Shown piece after piece: positions 47,001 through 64,000 of a stretch of DNA of 64,000 nt. Source of the stretch: Notospermus geniculatus (lineage: Eukaryota; Nemertea; Pilidiophora; Heteronemertea; Lineidae); assembly GCA_002633025.1 (NCBI GenBank), contig NMRB01001634.1:23514-87513 (forward strand), written 5' to 3'. How positions within the stretch are numbered: position 1 is the stretch's first letter; each line of letters starts with the position of its first letter. The notes under the pieces were generated by a model. It did not search any database. It saw only the letters and a list, made by a program, of their open reading frames with translations, and was not told the origin of the DNA. Made by a program: the position numbers and the translations under genes.

Positions 47001-50000
47001 AGTGTCAAATCAGTGTCAAATATTCTAGGATGTTCATCTCTTTACCAGATGAATGAAATAAATTGTTAATGTTACTCCAAGACAGTTTTGTCTTGGGGTT
47101 GAATATATATATTTTTATTATTTGCATATAGGGTGTACTAGAATAAAAAAATGCTAATTCCCCTTCACTTGTTCTTTACCCTGATATTGGTATTCCCCAG
47201 GGGTATTCCCCTGGCTGTCAGACCCGGATGTTATGACGTCATTTTCACTACAGTTGGGGGCCATCTCAGCTTTCTTCAACATGAGTTGATAGCATTCATG
47301 AATAGCTTGTGAATCATCATGTAAACCATACGATGAGATGCCCCCTCACCTGCCAGCCTCGATTTCAAATCAGAAAACATGGCATGGTCAAGACATGCAA
47401 GATGGTGGCTGACAGAAACGAAAAACTTGATGGGTTTAAGTTCATTTTGGGTGGGAATAAAAAACTTTTTTCAACAAATGGAGGGACTAGGGGGGCTAGT
47501 ATGATTGTGGATGGCATGCAAGGACTGGATTTACAGTTTAAAGTGAGTGATCAGGTGAACTTTTGACCGTTTTAGCGCCGTGTTGACATTCATGTTGCCA
47601 GCATCATCCAACTTGATCACCGTTGTGTCAAGGTTTTGGGGCCTCAAAAAACTTTTTGGAGGGGTAGTGCTTTTGGCCACCCTGATCCTTAAATAAAACG
47701 CACCTTCCTATAAGCCGCAGGCCCGTTTTTGAGGCCCTTTTGGGGTCAAAAAGTCGCGCCTTGTACGCCAATAAATACGGTAGGCCAAAAGGAAGTTTTT
47801 ATTTTAAGGACACTTATGACTTTTTACCTGATTTGTTAAAGCTGGTTCATTTGAAACGACATTCATGGGGGCGTGTCGAGAGCCGGAGAAACTGCGCACG
47901 TGTTGTTTCCCTGGGGGTGGCGGTAACTGACCGGCTTGGTGAATATTAGTGATCATTCTGAAAGATAAATGGAATGAATTACCGGTTAGTATGTACCCAA
48001 TCACCACCATCATAAATGTACATTTAGGCCTACATGAAGTAAAGGCCTACATTTCGACTAAGGGCCGTAGGGCCTACCAGTATACATGTATGCTCGTTTC
48101 GGACTTCATGCAGCCACACTTTCATTAAAGTCGGACTTTTCTCGATGCTTCAAGCAAAGAGAAAGTCTAACTTAAGTTTACTTTAGACTTTAGACTAAAG
48201 TCCGACCCGTGCATACGGCCCTAAGTCCAAGAAGCGATGAAGTACATCAGCAACAGTGAGACTGACCAAAAATCCATGTTGCATCAGTTCACAAAATTCG
48301 TACATGTAGTCAAACTCCAAAATTTTGGGTCTGGCTCATGGACTATGGGCTCGGCAATACAGAGATCCAATCAAATCATGTGGAAGTGTTACCACACCTA
48401 GGCCTACATGTATTTGATGAAACCTACAGCCCCAAAATCTGTACATGTCCATATACCAATATTATAGATTGGTTTTCCAGCCTGCTAGCAGTCATCTCTT
48501 TGAACCTCTCGAAGTATTGACCCGAAGCAAGGGTGCTCTCGTACTGGCGTCAACCCTCTGGCTCGTGGTCGTTACATCTCAAATGAGTTCATTTTCATCA
48601 ATCAAAGGAACGAGACAGAGGTCATTGACACTGCTCTGATCTGACACTAATGACAGTACACCTCATTATCCTTCCTAGTTCCTTCCATCACTGCTTGTGT
48701 GCCGTGACGAAGGGAGCGAGAACATCTGTGAGGCGGTATAGGAAAACCCGTCGGATGTCGCGTATTGTGGAAAGTGTTAATGGCCTTGGTGAACCGGCAC
48801 ATTTCAATAGCTGAAATGTACTACGTAACAGGTAAACAGTAGTAGATCAATGCACAGGCAATCGGACAGCCCTTGTTGATCATTCAGTGACTTCCGACCG
48901 GTTTTCCTAGACTGCCACACATCTTTTTTTTATGTCATTTTCTGTGAATGTATGTACATTACATAACCACTATGAGCCTAATTTATACATATCATATAAA
49001 CGTCTCTGAATTAACCCCTTTCGTCAGTGTTCGTGAATTTCGCCCTGTTGTGGGATGCTGATGACATCAAATCTAAGACAGAGGCTTTAGTTTCTATAAA
49101 GCCCGATTTGAAAAACCCACACCGCTCAGTGCAAAACATGATGGAAACTGCTCCTTCATACTGTGTCAGTGTTTCTGCCACAGGTTACTCAGGGTAAAAT
49201 GTGAGTACCCTCAAAGGAACAGAAAAGGGCCATTTTCTTTAATTTTATGGGGTTTTTGCTGATTTTGAAGAAATTAGTACCCTCAAAAACATTTCTGGCA
49301 GAAACCCTGTGTGGGAACGGACTCTTGCTATTCAACATGTTCAATCAACAGGTACATAGACTAAGGCAAGGTCAAAGACATATGAACCCACCATAAGATT
49401 CAAAGACACTGCATTGTGTAGGCCTATTATATCTTTTGAGTAATCAAATGCTATTCAACATCCATGACCTGGTTCAATGTTTAAATTGGTCCTAAGTTTG
49501 ATACACATCTGACATTTTGCTTCCAGGCAATGTCATTGTTTACCGACATTGATCTTACTGAACACAGCAGCCATTCAGAAACTGGAAGTAGATAGGAACG
49601 AAAGGAGCACATACTTTCCAAAGCCAGCACCACACCAGGCGATATTGCAAATAATCTGGCTGTTGATGCCACGTTTGCACACTGGAGAGGGATGTGTGGA
49701 ATCTTCTCGTCAATGATGCTCACCCAACATCAAACAATATCAATATATTGCCTCGTCTGTGGTGTGGCTGGCGAGAAGACCGCTTGCGATATCGTCTGGT
49801 GTGCTGCTGGCTAATAAAGCAAGGTTCATTGGCACACAGATTTTGTCCGCTTCAGGTCCGTAAAAAATCTATCAAATGGACTTCAGCGTTGTCGTCTCCG
49901 GAAAACTAGGGGCAAACGGACTGGAAACCGATCGGATCCGTGTGCCAATGAACCTTGCTTTAAGAAGTCACCAATATTGATGACATCAACTAGGTTGAGT

Positions 50001-53000
50001 GAAAGGCCTTTGAAAGTTTTCCACTTTCCTCCATCTCCTTTTCCTTATCAAACAATAAACCATTCACTTTGCATTATGATGCAAGAACGAATGTACAAAG
50101 GAAAATAACTATTTTATTATGTATGCATTGAAAGTAGCAATAATTACCCTTGTTGGTCAGGCTGGTTGAGAACCGAGTACTGCATGGGTTGACTCCCTCT
50201 TCTCCTATCATCTGAAATGCGAGTCTGTAGTTTTGGTAGTGGGATCTCTATTCCTGTAATGAACAGACATCGATTACATGGTGTGAAAGCGGTGATTACA
50301 CACCAGTGGCAGATGGTACTACACTAACAATACAAGCTACAGTTACACCTATTGAAAATACCCGTGTTTTTCAAGACCCGTGTGTACGAAAAGCCCAGTG
50401 AGAGGTCACCCTACTACGGTACATTGTAGTTAAGTAGCCCGGCGACAGGTGTGCTGCATGCACTGACTCTTTGGTCATTTCTGTATTGGCACACATTGTT
50501 GGAGGCGCGAGAATGATGTCACTTGATGGCTGCGCCATCTGTAGCCGTGCTGAGAACTAACGAAAACACGGGGATTTCAAAAACATTGCGAGCTTGCCGT
50601 GTTTCAAATCTCGTGTTTTTCAGACATGGGTATCTTGAAGCCCGGCAATTCATAGGTGTGACCGCAAAAAAAAACGGGGATTTTATGTAGTGCAACCACG
50701 GCTAATGAAAATTTAATAAGGACTACACTGTGGGGTCACTGGGCAAAGTAATGATATGAACATCCAGCACCCAACTGAACATTTCAAAACGAGTAAATCG
50801 ATGAGCAGCCTAGACGCTGTATTTAATTGATAAGCAATTAAGCTACTGGTAACTCGGACCATTATTGAGAGTTATATGTATCAGCAGTGGCTGTGATTGA
50901 TTGATAACCTAATGCTGAAAGACACATACTGCCTAAGATTGCACTTGAATGAATAGGCTACTTGCAAATCCAGCCAATGTCATGAAGTGAGACAGTGAAT
51001 AAATGAGTGGATCAGTAACAGATGTGTATGTATGTACAGCCTGTGAACGTTTTGTCATGACCACATTGTCACAATATGATTATGATGTCATTTGATAGGA
51101 ATGTGGATTTTTTTCACTCTGTACATGAAGTCATGGCAACCATCAGTGCGGCTCATTGTAAGGCCTCTCAGGGATCGTGCTACCCACTGACCAATGACCA
51201 ATGGCTACTTAAGCCCTCCAATTTGGCATTTTTTTGGGGGGGGGAACTGGCTGAAAAATTGGCTAACTCAGTATGAACCTGAAACATGAGTTCATATCCA
51301 GGGAACTTTTGACTGGAGAACTTATTTTTTGGCTAACCCAAATCCCATTAGGCCTAGTTTAAAGTTTTGGCGAGAAGATATTTTGAGCTACATGTAGCTC
51401 CCCCCATCTTCGATAATCAAAGGCCGATCTGCTCACCACTACGTTACATCGCACATCACCCTTCGAGAAATAGACCAGTCGGCGGCGTATCTTGGCACGA
51501 TGCCAACTTTACCGGGCGACCAATCATATTGCACTTTATATCGGGTCTTCGGCTACCACTCTTTGTACCACAATTCAAATTTTACAACACCGATTCTGAT
51601 TGGCCTCTTCTTCTCGAGGCGGCAGATACGCCGTGGACCGGTCAATTTCTCGAAGGGTGATGTGCGNNNNNNNNNNNNNNNNNNNNNNNNNNNNNNNNNN
51701 NNNNNNNNNNNNNNNNNNNNNNNNNNNNNNNNNNNNNCCCCCCCCCCCGTTTCTGTGTTCTTTTAAAATTTGGGAATGGATCAGTGTGATTTTTTTCCCT
51801 TTTCCCATATGGTAGCTTACAGTAGGGTAGCCTATCCTGCCTGCCTTTTTCACAATCTGAGCTACGTGGACTGGTAGATAGCCATGGCCAAATCGGACAG
51901 CTGAGCGGGATGATCATGAGATTAGGCTTCATTAACTCAAGATGATATCGATTCATTTGTGTGCATGTATTTATTGCTGTTACTATGACAACCAAGAACC
52001 AACAATCGTCAAGACTTCACACCATTTTTATCAGGATGTTCATGCAATGAAATTAAAAACTTTGCACAAATATTCTTATGACACTGACAGTTGAGGACGA
52101 AATATCTCTTTTCCCGAAGCAGAACAAAGTAAATAAAGTAATCATCTTCCTTTGATGAAGTTCTGCAATTGTCACGCAGATGGAGATGAGAGTATTTGGA
52201 GAGCTGATGTTGTTACTGTGCAAAAATCAATAGAAACCATGTACGTGTGTACTGAAGAATTTTGCTGATAACACAGCTCTGAAGGGATGGAATAAGAACT
52301 TTGACTAGGAAATTCAGCGCACGTCAAAATTATTTGCTCTAATTGTGTATAAGATGCAAGATATGTAAACCAACTAAGAGGCAATCAGTGTATCCTAAAC
52401 TTACCTGTGTTAAAACTTTCAAATGCAAGAGGCAGTCCACACTGCGTCACTGCGATCAGTTTCAAGGCAATGTAGAACTGACTGCGTCCGAAGTGACCCA
52501 ATCTCTTAGCACCACACATTTCGGCAATCTGCAAAGACATTAACAGTAAAATGATAAGAACACGTGATGCCATCACTTTACCTATTGGATCAGGAAATGA
52601 ATTCCTTTCCTGGAGTTTTTACGAAGAGATTACTCGCCACTCAACGAGAAGTGGGTTGAAGATGGAAAGAACCACAAGCCTGGTGACACTGAAATGGAAC
52701 ACTCTCCTCTGCTGTCATGCCATTTCAGAGAAGATGAAATGTACCCTGAAAATTCACCCAGGAAAAAAGGATGCTTTACAGTTACTACGTTACTAGAGGA
52801 TAATAACTTAAACGGTACAATCCAAAGTTGCCCCGCTACAGGTTACACACACTTATATGCCAAACTGAGCCCCATTATACCTAGAGAGAACATCTCATAT
52901 TTCAAAACAACTTAGAAGATGTCCCCAAATTCAGGTGACTTTGGCAAATGGGTGTACATCTACATGTACTACATGGGTGATCTATTGCAAAACAGTCATG

Positions 53001-54912
53001 TTATGTAGCCAGTATACCAGTGATGTATACCATTACCATAGTGCTGATAGATACTGCGTGTTTTGTTTTAAATTACAAAATGCCCAGTACAATTCACAAC
53101 ACAACTGAGAGATCAGGATGTCACCTACATGGTGACAGCACAAATTCTAGAGAGACGACAACCTACGCCAACAGACCACCACCACCATCCATCACATAAG
53201 AGGAGAAATCAATAACTTGCAGGTAGTGAAGCAGACTACGATGTACATGGATCTGATCATCGTCCATGTGAAGGACCTTCACACATTACCAGTCACTCTC
53301 ACGATCACCAATAATTTTCTTCTTGTAGAAGCAATAATAGACAGCACCTGTACTGTTGCAATTTAACAAATTAGGTTTACATGTAAGACAGCGTCCTTTG
53401 CTTTACAATGGGGCTGGCATCAATGGCTTTTTCTAATCATATTTGTTCTTCTACAGTTTACAGACAGAAACTCACCAGAACATTCAAACCAATTTCGGCA
53501 ATTTTTTTAAAGATCTGATTTAATTTTATGAAGTTACCAAGTAAATAAAACTGAATAGTGCGCCCTAAGAAATTACATTACCGGTAGGTAGAATGATTAT
53601 CTTGATTGAAATCTAAAATGATCAGCATTTGATAGTGTCTCTTTCAGGAATGGTGCCAGGGGAATGAATTGAAAACACGCAGTTCAATAGAAAACAATAG
53701 AAAATGTAATTGAAAGAATGGCGTTGAGAAGTAAATTGGGTAGTTGATTGCAATTAGGAGAGTGTTCCTTCCTAAGGTACTGGCATTGATCTGGGGAGTC
53801 AGTGTAGCTCATGACTGCAATCATGGCAACCCTCACACATTCTTTTATTAGTTTATGCTGCAAAATGCAGAGCTCAAGTCTGACAAACAAGTTCCAAGAG
53901 TGACAATCATGACCTGAATCATCACGGATGTCATGAAGTCAAGTACAACAATGTAAAATGTTTCTTACTTTGTCTACATGAACAAGAAATGCAAGACAAT
54001 GCATGATTGATCATGATGCATGTTCTTTTGTCACAAGTAGGCCTATGATCAGTCTTGGCCTGGGCTGAAAAACAACTTTTAGTTCTGTAAATATAAAGAC
54101 ATCAATCACACACAAACACTGAGACAACATTCAGGCGAAAGTTTCAACAAGGCTTACCTATCGACATTGACTATTGTCAACACTCACAGACACATGACAG
54201 ACTTTTCATGCCTTTCCCAGAATGCGCACCAGCAGGCCGACTCCAGGCACGGGCGATGGGACAGAAGTCCAATCTGAGTGCCACCTAGATGGAGCTTAGC
54301 AATCATTAGGATTAGCTCAGGATGAGGATGTTCAGTTTCAGATGACTAAAATTCTGTCTGGGGTGGGGTGGGGTCATCGCACTCTTTGATCGATTTTTAG
54401 GCATAGCATATCCGGTCTATTCATCATTTCCACGACGTAACATCGTTCTGTTGCGTTGCATGTGTTGAGTTGATGAGTTCAGTTTAGGGCCTGCTGGGCT
54501 AGGGCTACGGTAGGCTAGGCCCATTAACGGTCAACTGACTGACTGATCACATCATCATCATCATCATCATCAGTTACTGAGTCAGGAGAGATTGTGTGAA
54601 TGTGATTTTTATTTCATTTTATTTTGATGAACAAAAGAGAGAACAGAACTGTCTCAGACTCAGAAGAAGAGAAAGAGTAAAAATAGACAGAGCAGCACAA
54701 CATGCAACAAAACTGTCAACCAACCAGGGTCTAATAAAGACATGATATTTATGCAGCCTCACCTGAAACAGTATCTCATTCGGCAGCCCTGAGCTGAGAA
54801 ACAGCTCAGACGCCCTCACTCCATGAACTCGACCAGTGTTTTCAGCATCGCAAGCGGCGAAAAGTTCGCCGTAAATACGCAACTCTTGATCGCTTAATTT
54901 CAGGTTTTCCAT
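26074..54912 (-). CDS. REPS1: REPS1/2-type RalBP1-associated EH-domain protein, complete
   Basis: 18 exons join in frame to 783 codons: 54763-54912, 52405-52528, 50148-50253, 47828-47957, 45812-46034, 45136-45321, 44435-44647, 43956-44032, 42859-42960, 40663-40762, 40400-40411 (12-bp microexon), 36202-36360, 34784-35044, 33201-33259, 28412-28549, 27694-27724, 26899-27004, 26074-26248. EH domain 1 is at residues 5-95 ([17 protein letters not shown]). EH domain 2 is at about 283-375, with W328 in the NPF-binding pocket and an EF-hand loop [12 protein letters not shown] at 332-343. [13 protein letters not shown], proline-rich PPPAVPPR and an acidic D-run follow. The C-terminal coiled coil (about 726-783) ends [13 protein letters not shown], almost the vertebrate RalBP1-binding end. 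Known role: links Ral/RalBP1 signalling to EGF-receptor endocytosis through EPS15 and epsin. It corresponds to the REPS1/REPS2 ancestor; human REPS1 has 796 residues. Confidence 0.95.
26403..26570 (+). mobile_element. GGGGCGGATCCA-type MITE, copy 2
   Basis: Begins AGGGGCGGATCCAGAA, has two GAGGGGGCAC blocks, and ends CTTGGATCCGCGCCTG. The ends are inverted copies. It matches the reverse-oriented copy at 14479-14648. It lies in the last REPS intron. Confidence 0.75.
27087..27330. mobile_element. 244-bp foldback element, copy 1
   Basis: Ends TAGACGAAACCCAAATT and AATTTGGGATTTGTCTA are inverted. A second inverted block lies inside (TCGTAAACAGAAC on the left, a decayed GATTTCGG(T/C)GGAAGTGC on the right). 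Length and internal order equal the copy at 35858-36101. Confidence 0.75.
29755..30260. repeat. Tandem repeat of about 130 bp, about 4 units
   Basis: Each unit carries TTTT(G/C)(A/G)GGTTACGCCACCTG, GCGGCCATATTGGATGTCCG, CCGAAACTT and ATAAAGGTCATCT. A further decayed unit lies at about 30485-30560 and runs into the GACGACGG-tailed repeat. It lies in a REPS intron. Confidence 0.8.
30510..31105 (+). repeat. Dispersed repeat ending in (GACGACG)n and a GCTGCACCATCG tail
   Basis: Contains AGCGGTTACGAAACGTGCCC, a run of CCTTGTGCACC-type units (30670-30830), and a (GACGACGACG)n run at 31006-31065, then GACGCTGCACCATCG and AGCTCACC. A copy without the CCTTGTGCACC run is at 22230-22390, so that run may be a later insertion or expansion. 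Confidence 0.7.
32445..32500. repeat. Tandem repeat, 22 bp x 3
   Basis: Three copies of GATGGTGATC(A/G)CAACCAGCA in a row in a REPS intron. Confidence 0.85.
32895..33003. repeat. Tandem repeat, about 26 bp x 4
   Basis: Four copies of AGACTTGCCA(C/T)CCAGCTAAG followed by TCAT, one of them with an 8-bp insertion, in a REPS intron. Confidence 0.8.
34596..34703. mobile_element. Foldback element beside a REPS exon
   Basis: TCATCCTCCCACAGCAGGG and its exact complement (34685-34703) form the ends. A second paired block (CACTCCTCTTT / GAAGAGGAG) lies inside. It is 80 bp from the REPS exon at 34784. Confidence 0.7.
35858..36101. mobile_element. 244-bp foldback element, copy 2
   Basis: Perfect 17-bp ends TAGACAAATCCCAAATT and complement. 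Inside, GCCGAAATCGTAAACAGAAC and its near complement form a second paired block. It lies directly downstream of the REPS exon 36202-36360, so reading past that exon's donor enters the element. Confidence 0.85.
36771..37083. mobile_element. Foldback element of 313 bp with perfect 23-bp ends
   Basis: The first 20 bases TGAATGGTATAAAAGTCAGA are part of a 23-bp perfect inverted repeat closed at 37083. The inverted similarity continues inward for about 100 bp (ATTGATC and AATTTCACA blocks). It lies in a REPS intron and has no coding capacity. Confidence 0.85.
37297..37403. mobile_element. Short foldback element with GAGGTAATCAGTGGT ends
   Basis: GAGGTAATCAGTGGTCCTTAGC-like left end and GAGGTAATTAGTGGTTCTCAGC-like right end (complement) are inverted with few mismatches. 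Single-ended relatives occur near 12428-12460 and 16535-16560. Confidence 0.65.
38225..38416. repeat. Degenerate tandem repeat of CCTACTCCTATTTC type, about 15 bp x 12
   Basis: About twelve units of (C/T)(C/A)TA(C/T)TCCC/TATTT(C/T)(A/G)C. An inverted pair of the same unit (GAGTAGGCGAAACAGGAGTA) appears at 39495-39515, beyond the retroelement tail. Confidence 0.8.
38430..39520 (+). mobile_element. Penelope-like retroelement 3' remnant with GIY-YIG domain
   Basis: The frame ending at 38792 encodes [44 protein letters not shown] and a final [18 protein letters not shown]. These fit the GIY-YIG endonuclease at the C terminus of Penelope-like element proteins: the first Y-x2 motif, G-Q-T with arginine, histidine, then the acidic E before W. 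The element is 5'-truncated: no reverse transcriptase is seen, and a tandem repeat replaces the upstream coding part. About 600 bp of 3' UTR follows, with a hammerhead-like fold near 39362. It lies antisense in a REPS intron. Confidence 0.75.
39362..39410 (+). ncRNA. Hammerhead-ribozyme-like fold (decayed)
   Basis: Stem I TCCA/TGGA, a core CTTGAAAAA where CTGATGA is expected, stem II GACCCC-GGTT-GGGGTC, the invariant GAAA, stem III ATTC-GT-GAAT, then TC before stem I closes. Order and spacing match a type I minimal hammerhead, but the CTGATGA box is altered, so it is probably inactive. Hammerheads are known in the pseudo-LTRs of Penelope-like elements. Confidence 0.5.
41225..41410. repeat. 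Dispersed repeat shared with 60940-61110
   Basis: Shares TTTAGCCAA(G)TCGACCAAGAA(G)GCCT(C/A)AAATTGGCT-like blocks, TTGGGATTTTCTT and ATAGCTCCAACCCT with the copy in the RBBP intron, in the same order. The family is unknown to me. Confidence 0.6.
42155..42325. repeat. Tandem repeat of about 37 bp, about 4 units
   Basis: Units carry GTCCTGATTTGTACAGTGCA with varied spacers. It lies in a REPS intron. Confidence 0.75.
44705..45015. repeat. Minisatellite of AGGGCACCAAGGCCAGT / GGGCATCAGAGGCCAGT units
   Basis: About six double units of 50-60 bp alternate a CACCAAGGCCAGT half and a CATCAGAGGCCAGT half. The array fills the intron between REPS exons 6 and 7. Confidence 0.85.
46730..47782. mobile_element. 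1.05 kb terminal-inverted-repeat DNA transposon, non-autonomous
   Basis: Perfect inverted ends of at least 22 bp start TACCGTATTTATTGGCGTAC (46730) and close at 47782. Subterminal AAAACGCAC and ATAAGCCGCA blocks recur in inverted orientation at both ends. The inside has no transposase frame. The ends resemble the widespread ACCGTATTT...ATAAGGCGCACC hAT-like non-autonomous elements known from many animals (from memory). A TA dinucleotide at each border could be a duplicated target or part of the repeat. It lies 45 bp from REPS exon 47828-47957. Confidence 0.85.
48056..48227. mobile_element. Foldback element with GACTAAGGGCCGTA ends
   Basis: GACTAAGGGCCGTA and ATACGGCCCTAAGTC are inverted ends. 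The interior repeats CGGACTTT in both orientations. No coding capacity. Confidence 0.65.
49815..49962. mobile_element. 148-bp foldback element with perfect 22-bp ends
   Basis: Starts TAAAGCAAGGTTCATTGGCA and closes with the exact complement. A decayed relative is at 11952-12080. It lies in a REPS intron. Confidence 0.85.
51450..51666. mobile_element. TIR element ending exactly at an assembly gap
   Basis: CGCACATCACCCTTCGAGAA at 51450 is repeated inverted at the end (51666), and the similarity continues inward through GACCxGTC and GCGTATCT for about 45 bp. The N run starts at the next base. Confidence 0.75.
51667..51737. other. Assembly gap (71 N) next to a poly-C run
   Basis: A run of C follows the N run. 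It lies in a REPS intron and touches no exon of the model. Confidence 0.98.
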
Positions 54913-55266
54913 TGCCCTGAATCAATGCAAAATCAACTCGATTGGAGGCAAATAACTACAGATTCACAAAGTATGAAAATTATCCGTTTTCATCACGATT
55001 TAAACCTCTTTTCCGACGCATTTATTCATCAAATTTATGGATATTTGGGGCGAACTTGCCCATGTCCACCATGTTGAATTTGCAAAAGAGCCCGGATGAT
55101 GACCTTTCTGCACTGAAATTTCGCACGGAAATTACCGAAGGATCTCCGAAAGAGCACGAAAATTTTGGCGGGGATTCTTGCGCATGGGTAGTCTTTGTCG
55201 CGGAATCGACGAAGCGATTTGTTTTCCCGGTTTCTCATCCTCCATTTCTGATAATAATAGAAGACG
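54913..55266. promoter_or_regulatory. Bidirectional promoter region between REPS and RBBP start codons
   Basis: 354 bp separate the REPS ATG (minus, 54912) from the RBBP ATG (plus, 55267). Sites visible by eye: an inverted CCAAT box (ATTGG, 54939), an E2F-like TTTTGGCGGGG (about 55164) and an NRF1-like TTGCGCATGGG (about 55178). No TATA box is evident, which fits a shared housekeeping promoter. Transcription start sites cannot be placed from sequence. Confidence 0.65.
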
Positions 55267-63240
<7,974 letters not shown>

Positions 63241-64000
63241 ATTCAAAAAAATGGCATGTTTGATTTTAAAAAGCCTAGCTTTCTATGGACTTTGGGGAAA
63301 ATGCACTGCAGAGTTATCTGTAGGGTGTGTTGCTCACTTGCTGGTGTGAATTATTGGAGACTTTCTGATGTGGTCACAAGAATAACATCTGATATCACTT
63401 TCAAGGACTTACAAGGCATACCGAATCATGATTTGCTTTCCAGCCACAGGGACCCAAGTGAGGATGCAGCATGTGCTTCTTCTAGACGGGGTTATCAAGA
63501 TCATACGTCTAGTGTCCATTTGTATAGAATTTATATTAAGGTATAGAAATTGTGAAATGAGCATTTACATTCTAGAAGTCTACCTTGTGCTGTTTTGTCA
63601 TGTGTAAAAATATTTCAAGTTGTTTCTTGGCAGAAAGTTCCGTCAGCATCACTAGCGTACTACATGTACAACTTGACATAATTCTTTACCCTTCTAGAAA
63701 ACGTGACCTGCTCAAGCAAAAGCAGATGCTTGTCGCAAGGGTTAATGGCTGTACGACGGAATAGTCTGCTTTTGGTGGAGCAGGTCACGTTCTGTTTTAT
63801 TTGGGTTTTATTCTGTTGGACAGTGTTTTGTGCATTTATGTGTTGCAGTGTTCGCCACTTGGCTTTTTGTGAGGGGGAACAACCTCGAATTCTCAGTGTC
63901 CTAAATTGAAGGCCGCAGGAGAATATTAGAGATGACTTGTGAGACTTCCTAGATGCTGCCCCCCCCCCCCCAAAAAAACAAGTGGAAACTGAAAGGNGAC
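63241..64000. other. RBBP 3' UTR and flank, with a foldback at 63696-63793
   Basis: No coding frame with homology follows the RBBP stop. AGAAAACGTGACCTGCTC and its near complement (ending 63793) flank a paired AAGCAGA block, forming a foldback of about 98 bp. A poly-C run at 63961 and an n at 63997 end the window. Confidence 0.6.

Overview
The window is animal nuclear DNA from an invertebrate. Its genes are cut into many short exons with GT/AG introns, most exon boundaries fit vertebrate orthologues codon for codon, and the introns are packed with short inverted-repeat transposons, tRNA- and 5S-like SINEs and minisatellites. Gene content, intron density and repeat style fit a marine invertebrate, perhaps an echinoderm or another non-vertebrate deuterostome; I cannot fix the species. 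Two runs of N (10778-10796, 51667-51737) and single n bases (56521, 60542, 63997) show a draft assembly.

Layout from left to right. (1) 691-2769, plus strand: the 3' seven coding exons of a RABL2-type ciliary small GTPase; its 5' exons lie outside the window. (2) 7913-19684, minus strand: a complete anoctamin/TMEM16 gene, 25 coding exons, 968 codons, with all six expected calcium-site positions conserved. (3) 26074-54912, minus strand: a complete REPS1/2-type gene (RalBP1-associated, two EH domains), 18 coding exons, 783 codons. (4) 55267-63240, plus strand: an RBBP4/RBBP7-type WD40 histone chaperone, starting 354 bp from the REPS start codon in head-to-head orientation; the exon that should follow exon 1 is missing. 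(5) 57325-60644, plus strand: a hAT-transposase-like gene with three small 5' exons and one long exon, nested in the RBBP gene and cut off at an n base.

Between and inside the genes are a Penelope-like retroelement tail with a GIY-YIG domain and a downstream hammerhead-like fold, a 1.05 kb terminal-inverted-repeat element, two equal-length (244 bp) copies of one foldback family, about a dozen other foldback elements, and many minisatellites.

The genes do not form one pathway. RABL2 serves cilia, anoctamin the membrane (chloride or lipid), REPS endocytosis and Ral signalling, and RBBP chromatin. The most notable arrangement is the divergent REPS-RBBP pair: as I recall, human REPS2 and RBBP7 are neighbours in the same orientation at Xp22.2, so this may be an old conserved linkage. 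Exon coordinates were read by eye from splice sites and reading phase and may be off by a base in places.
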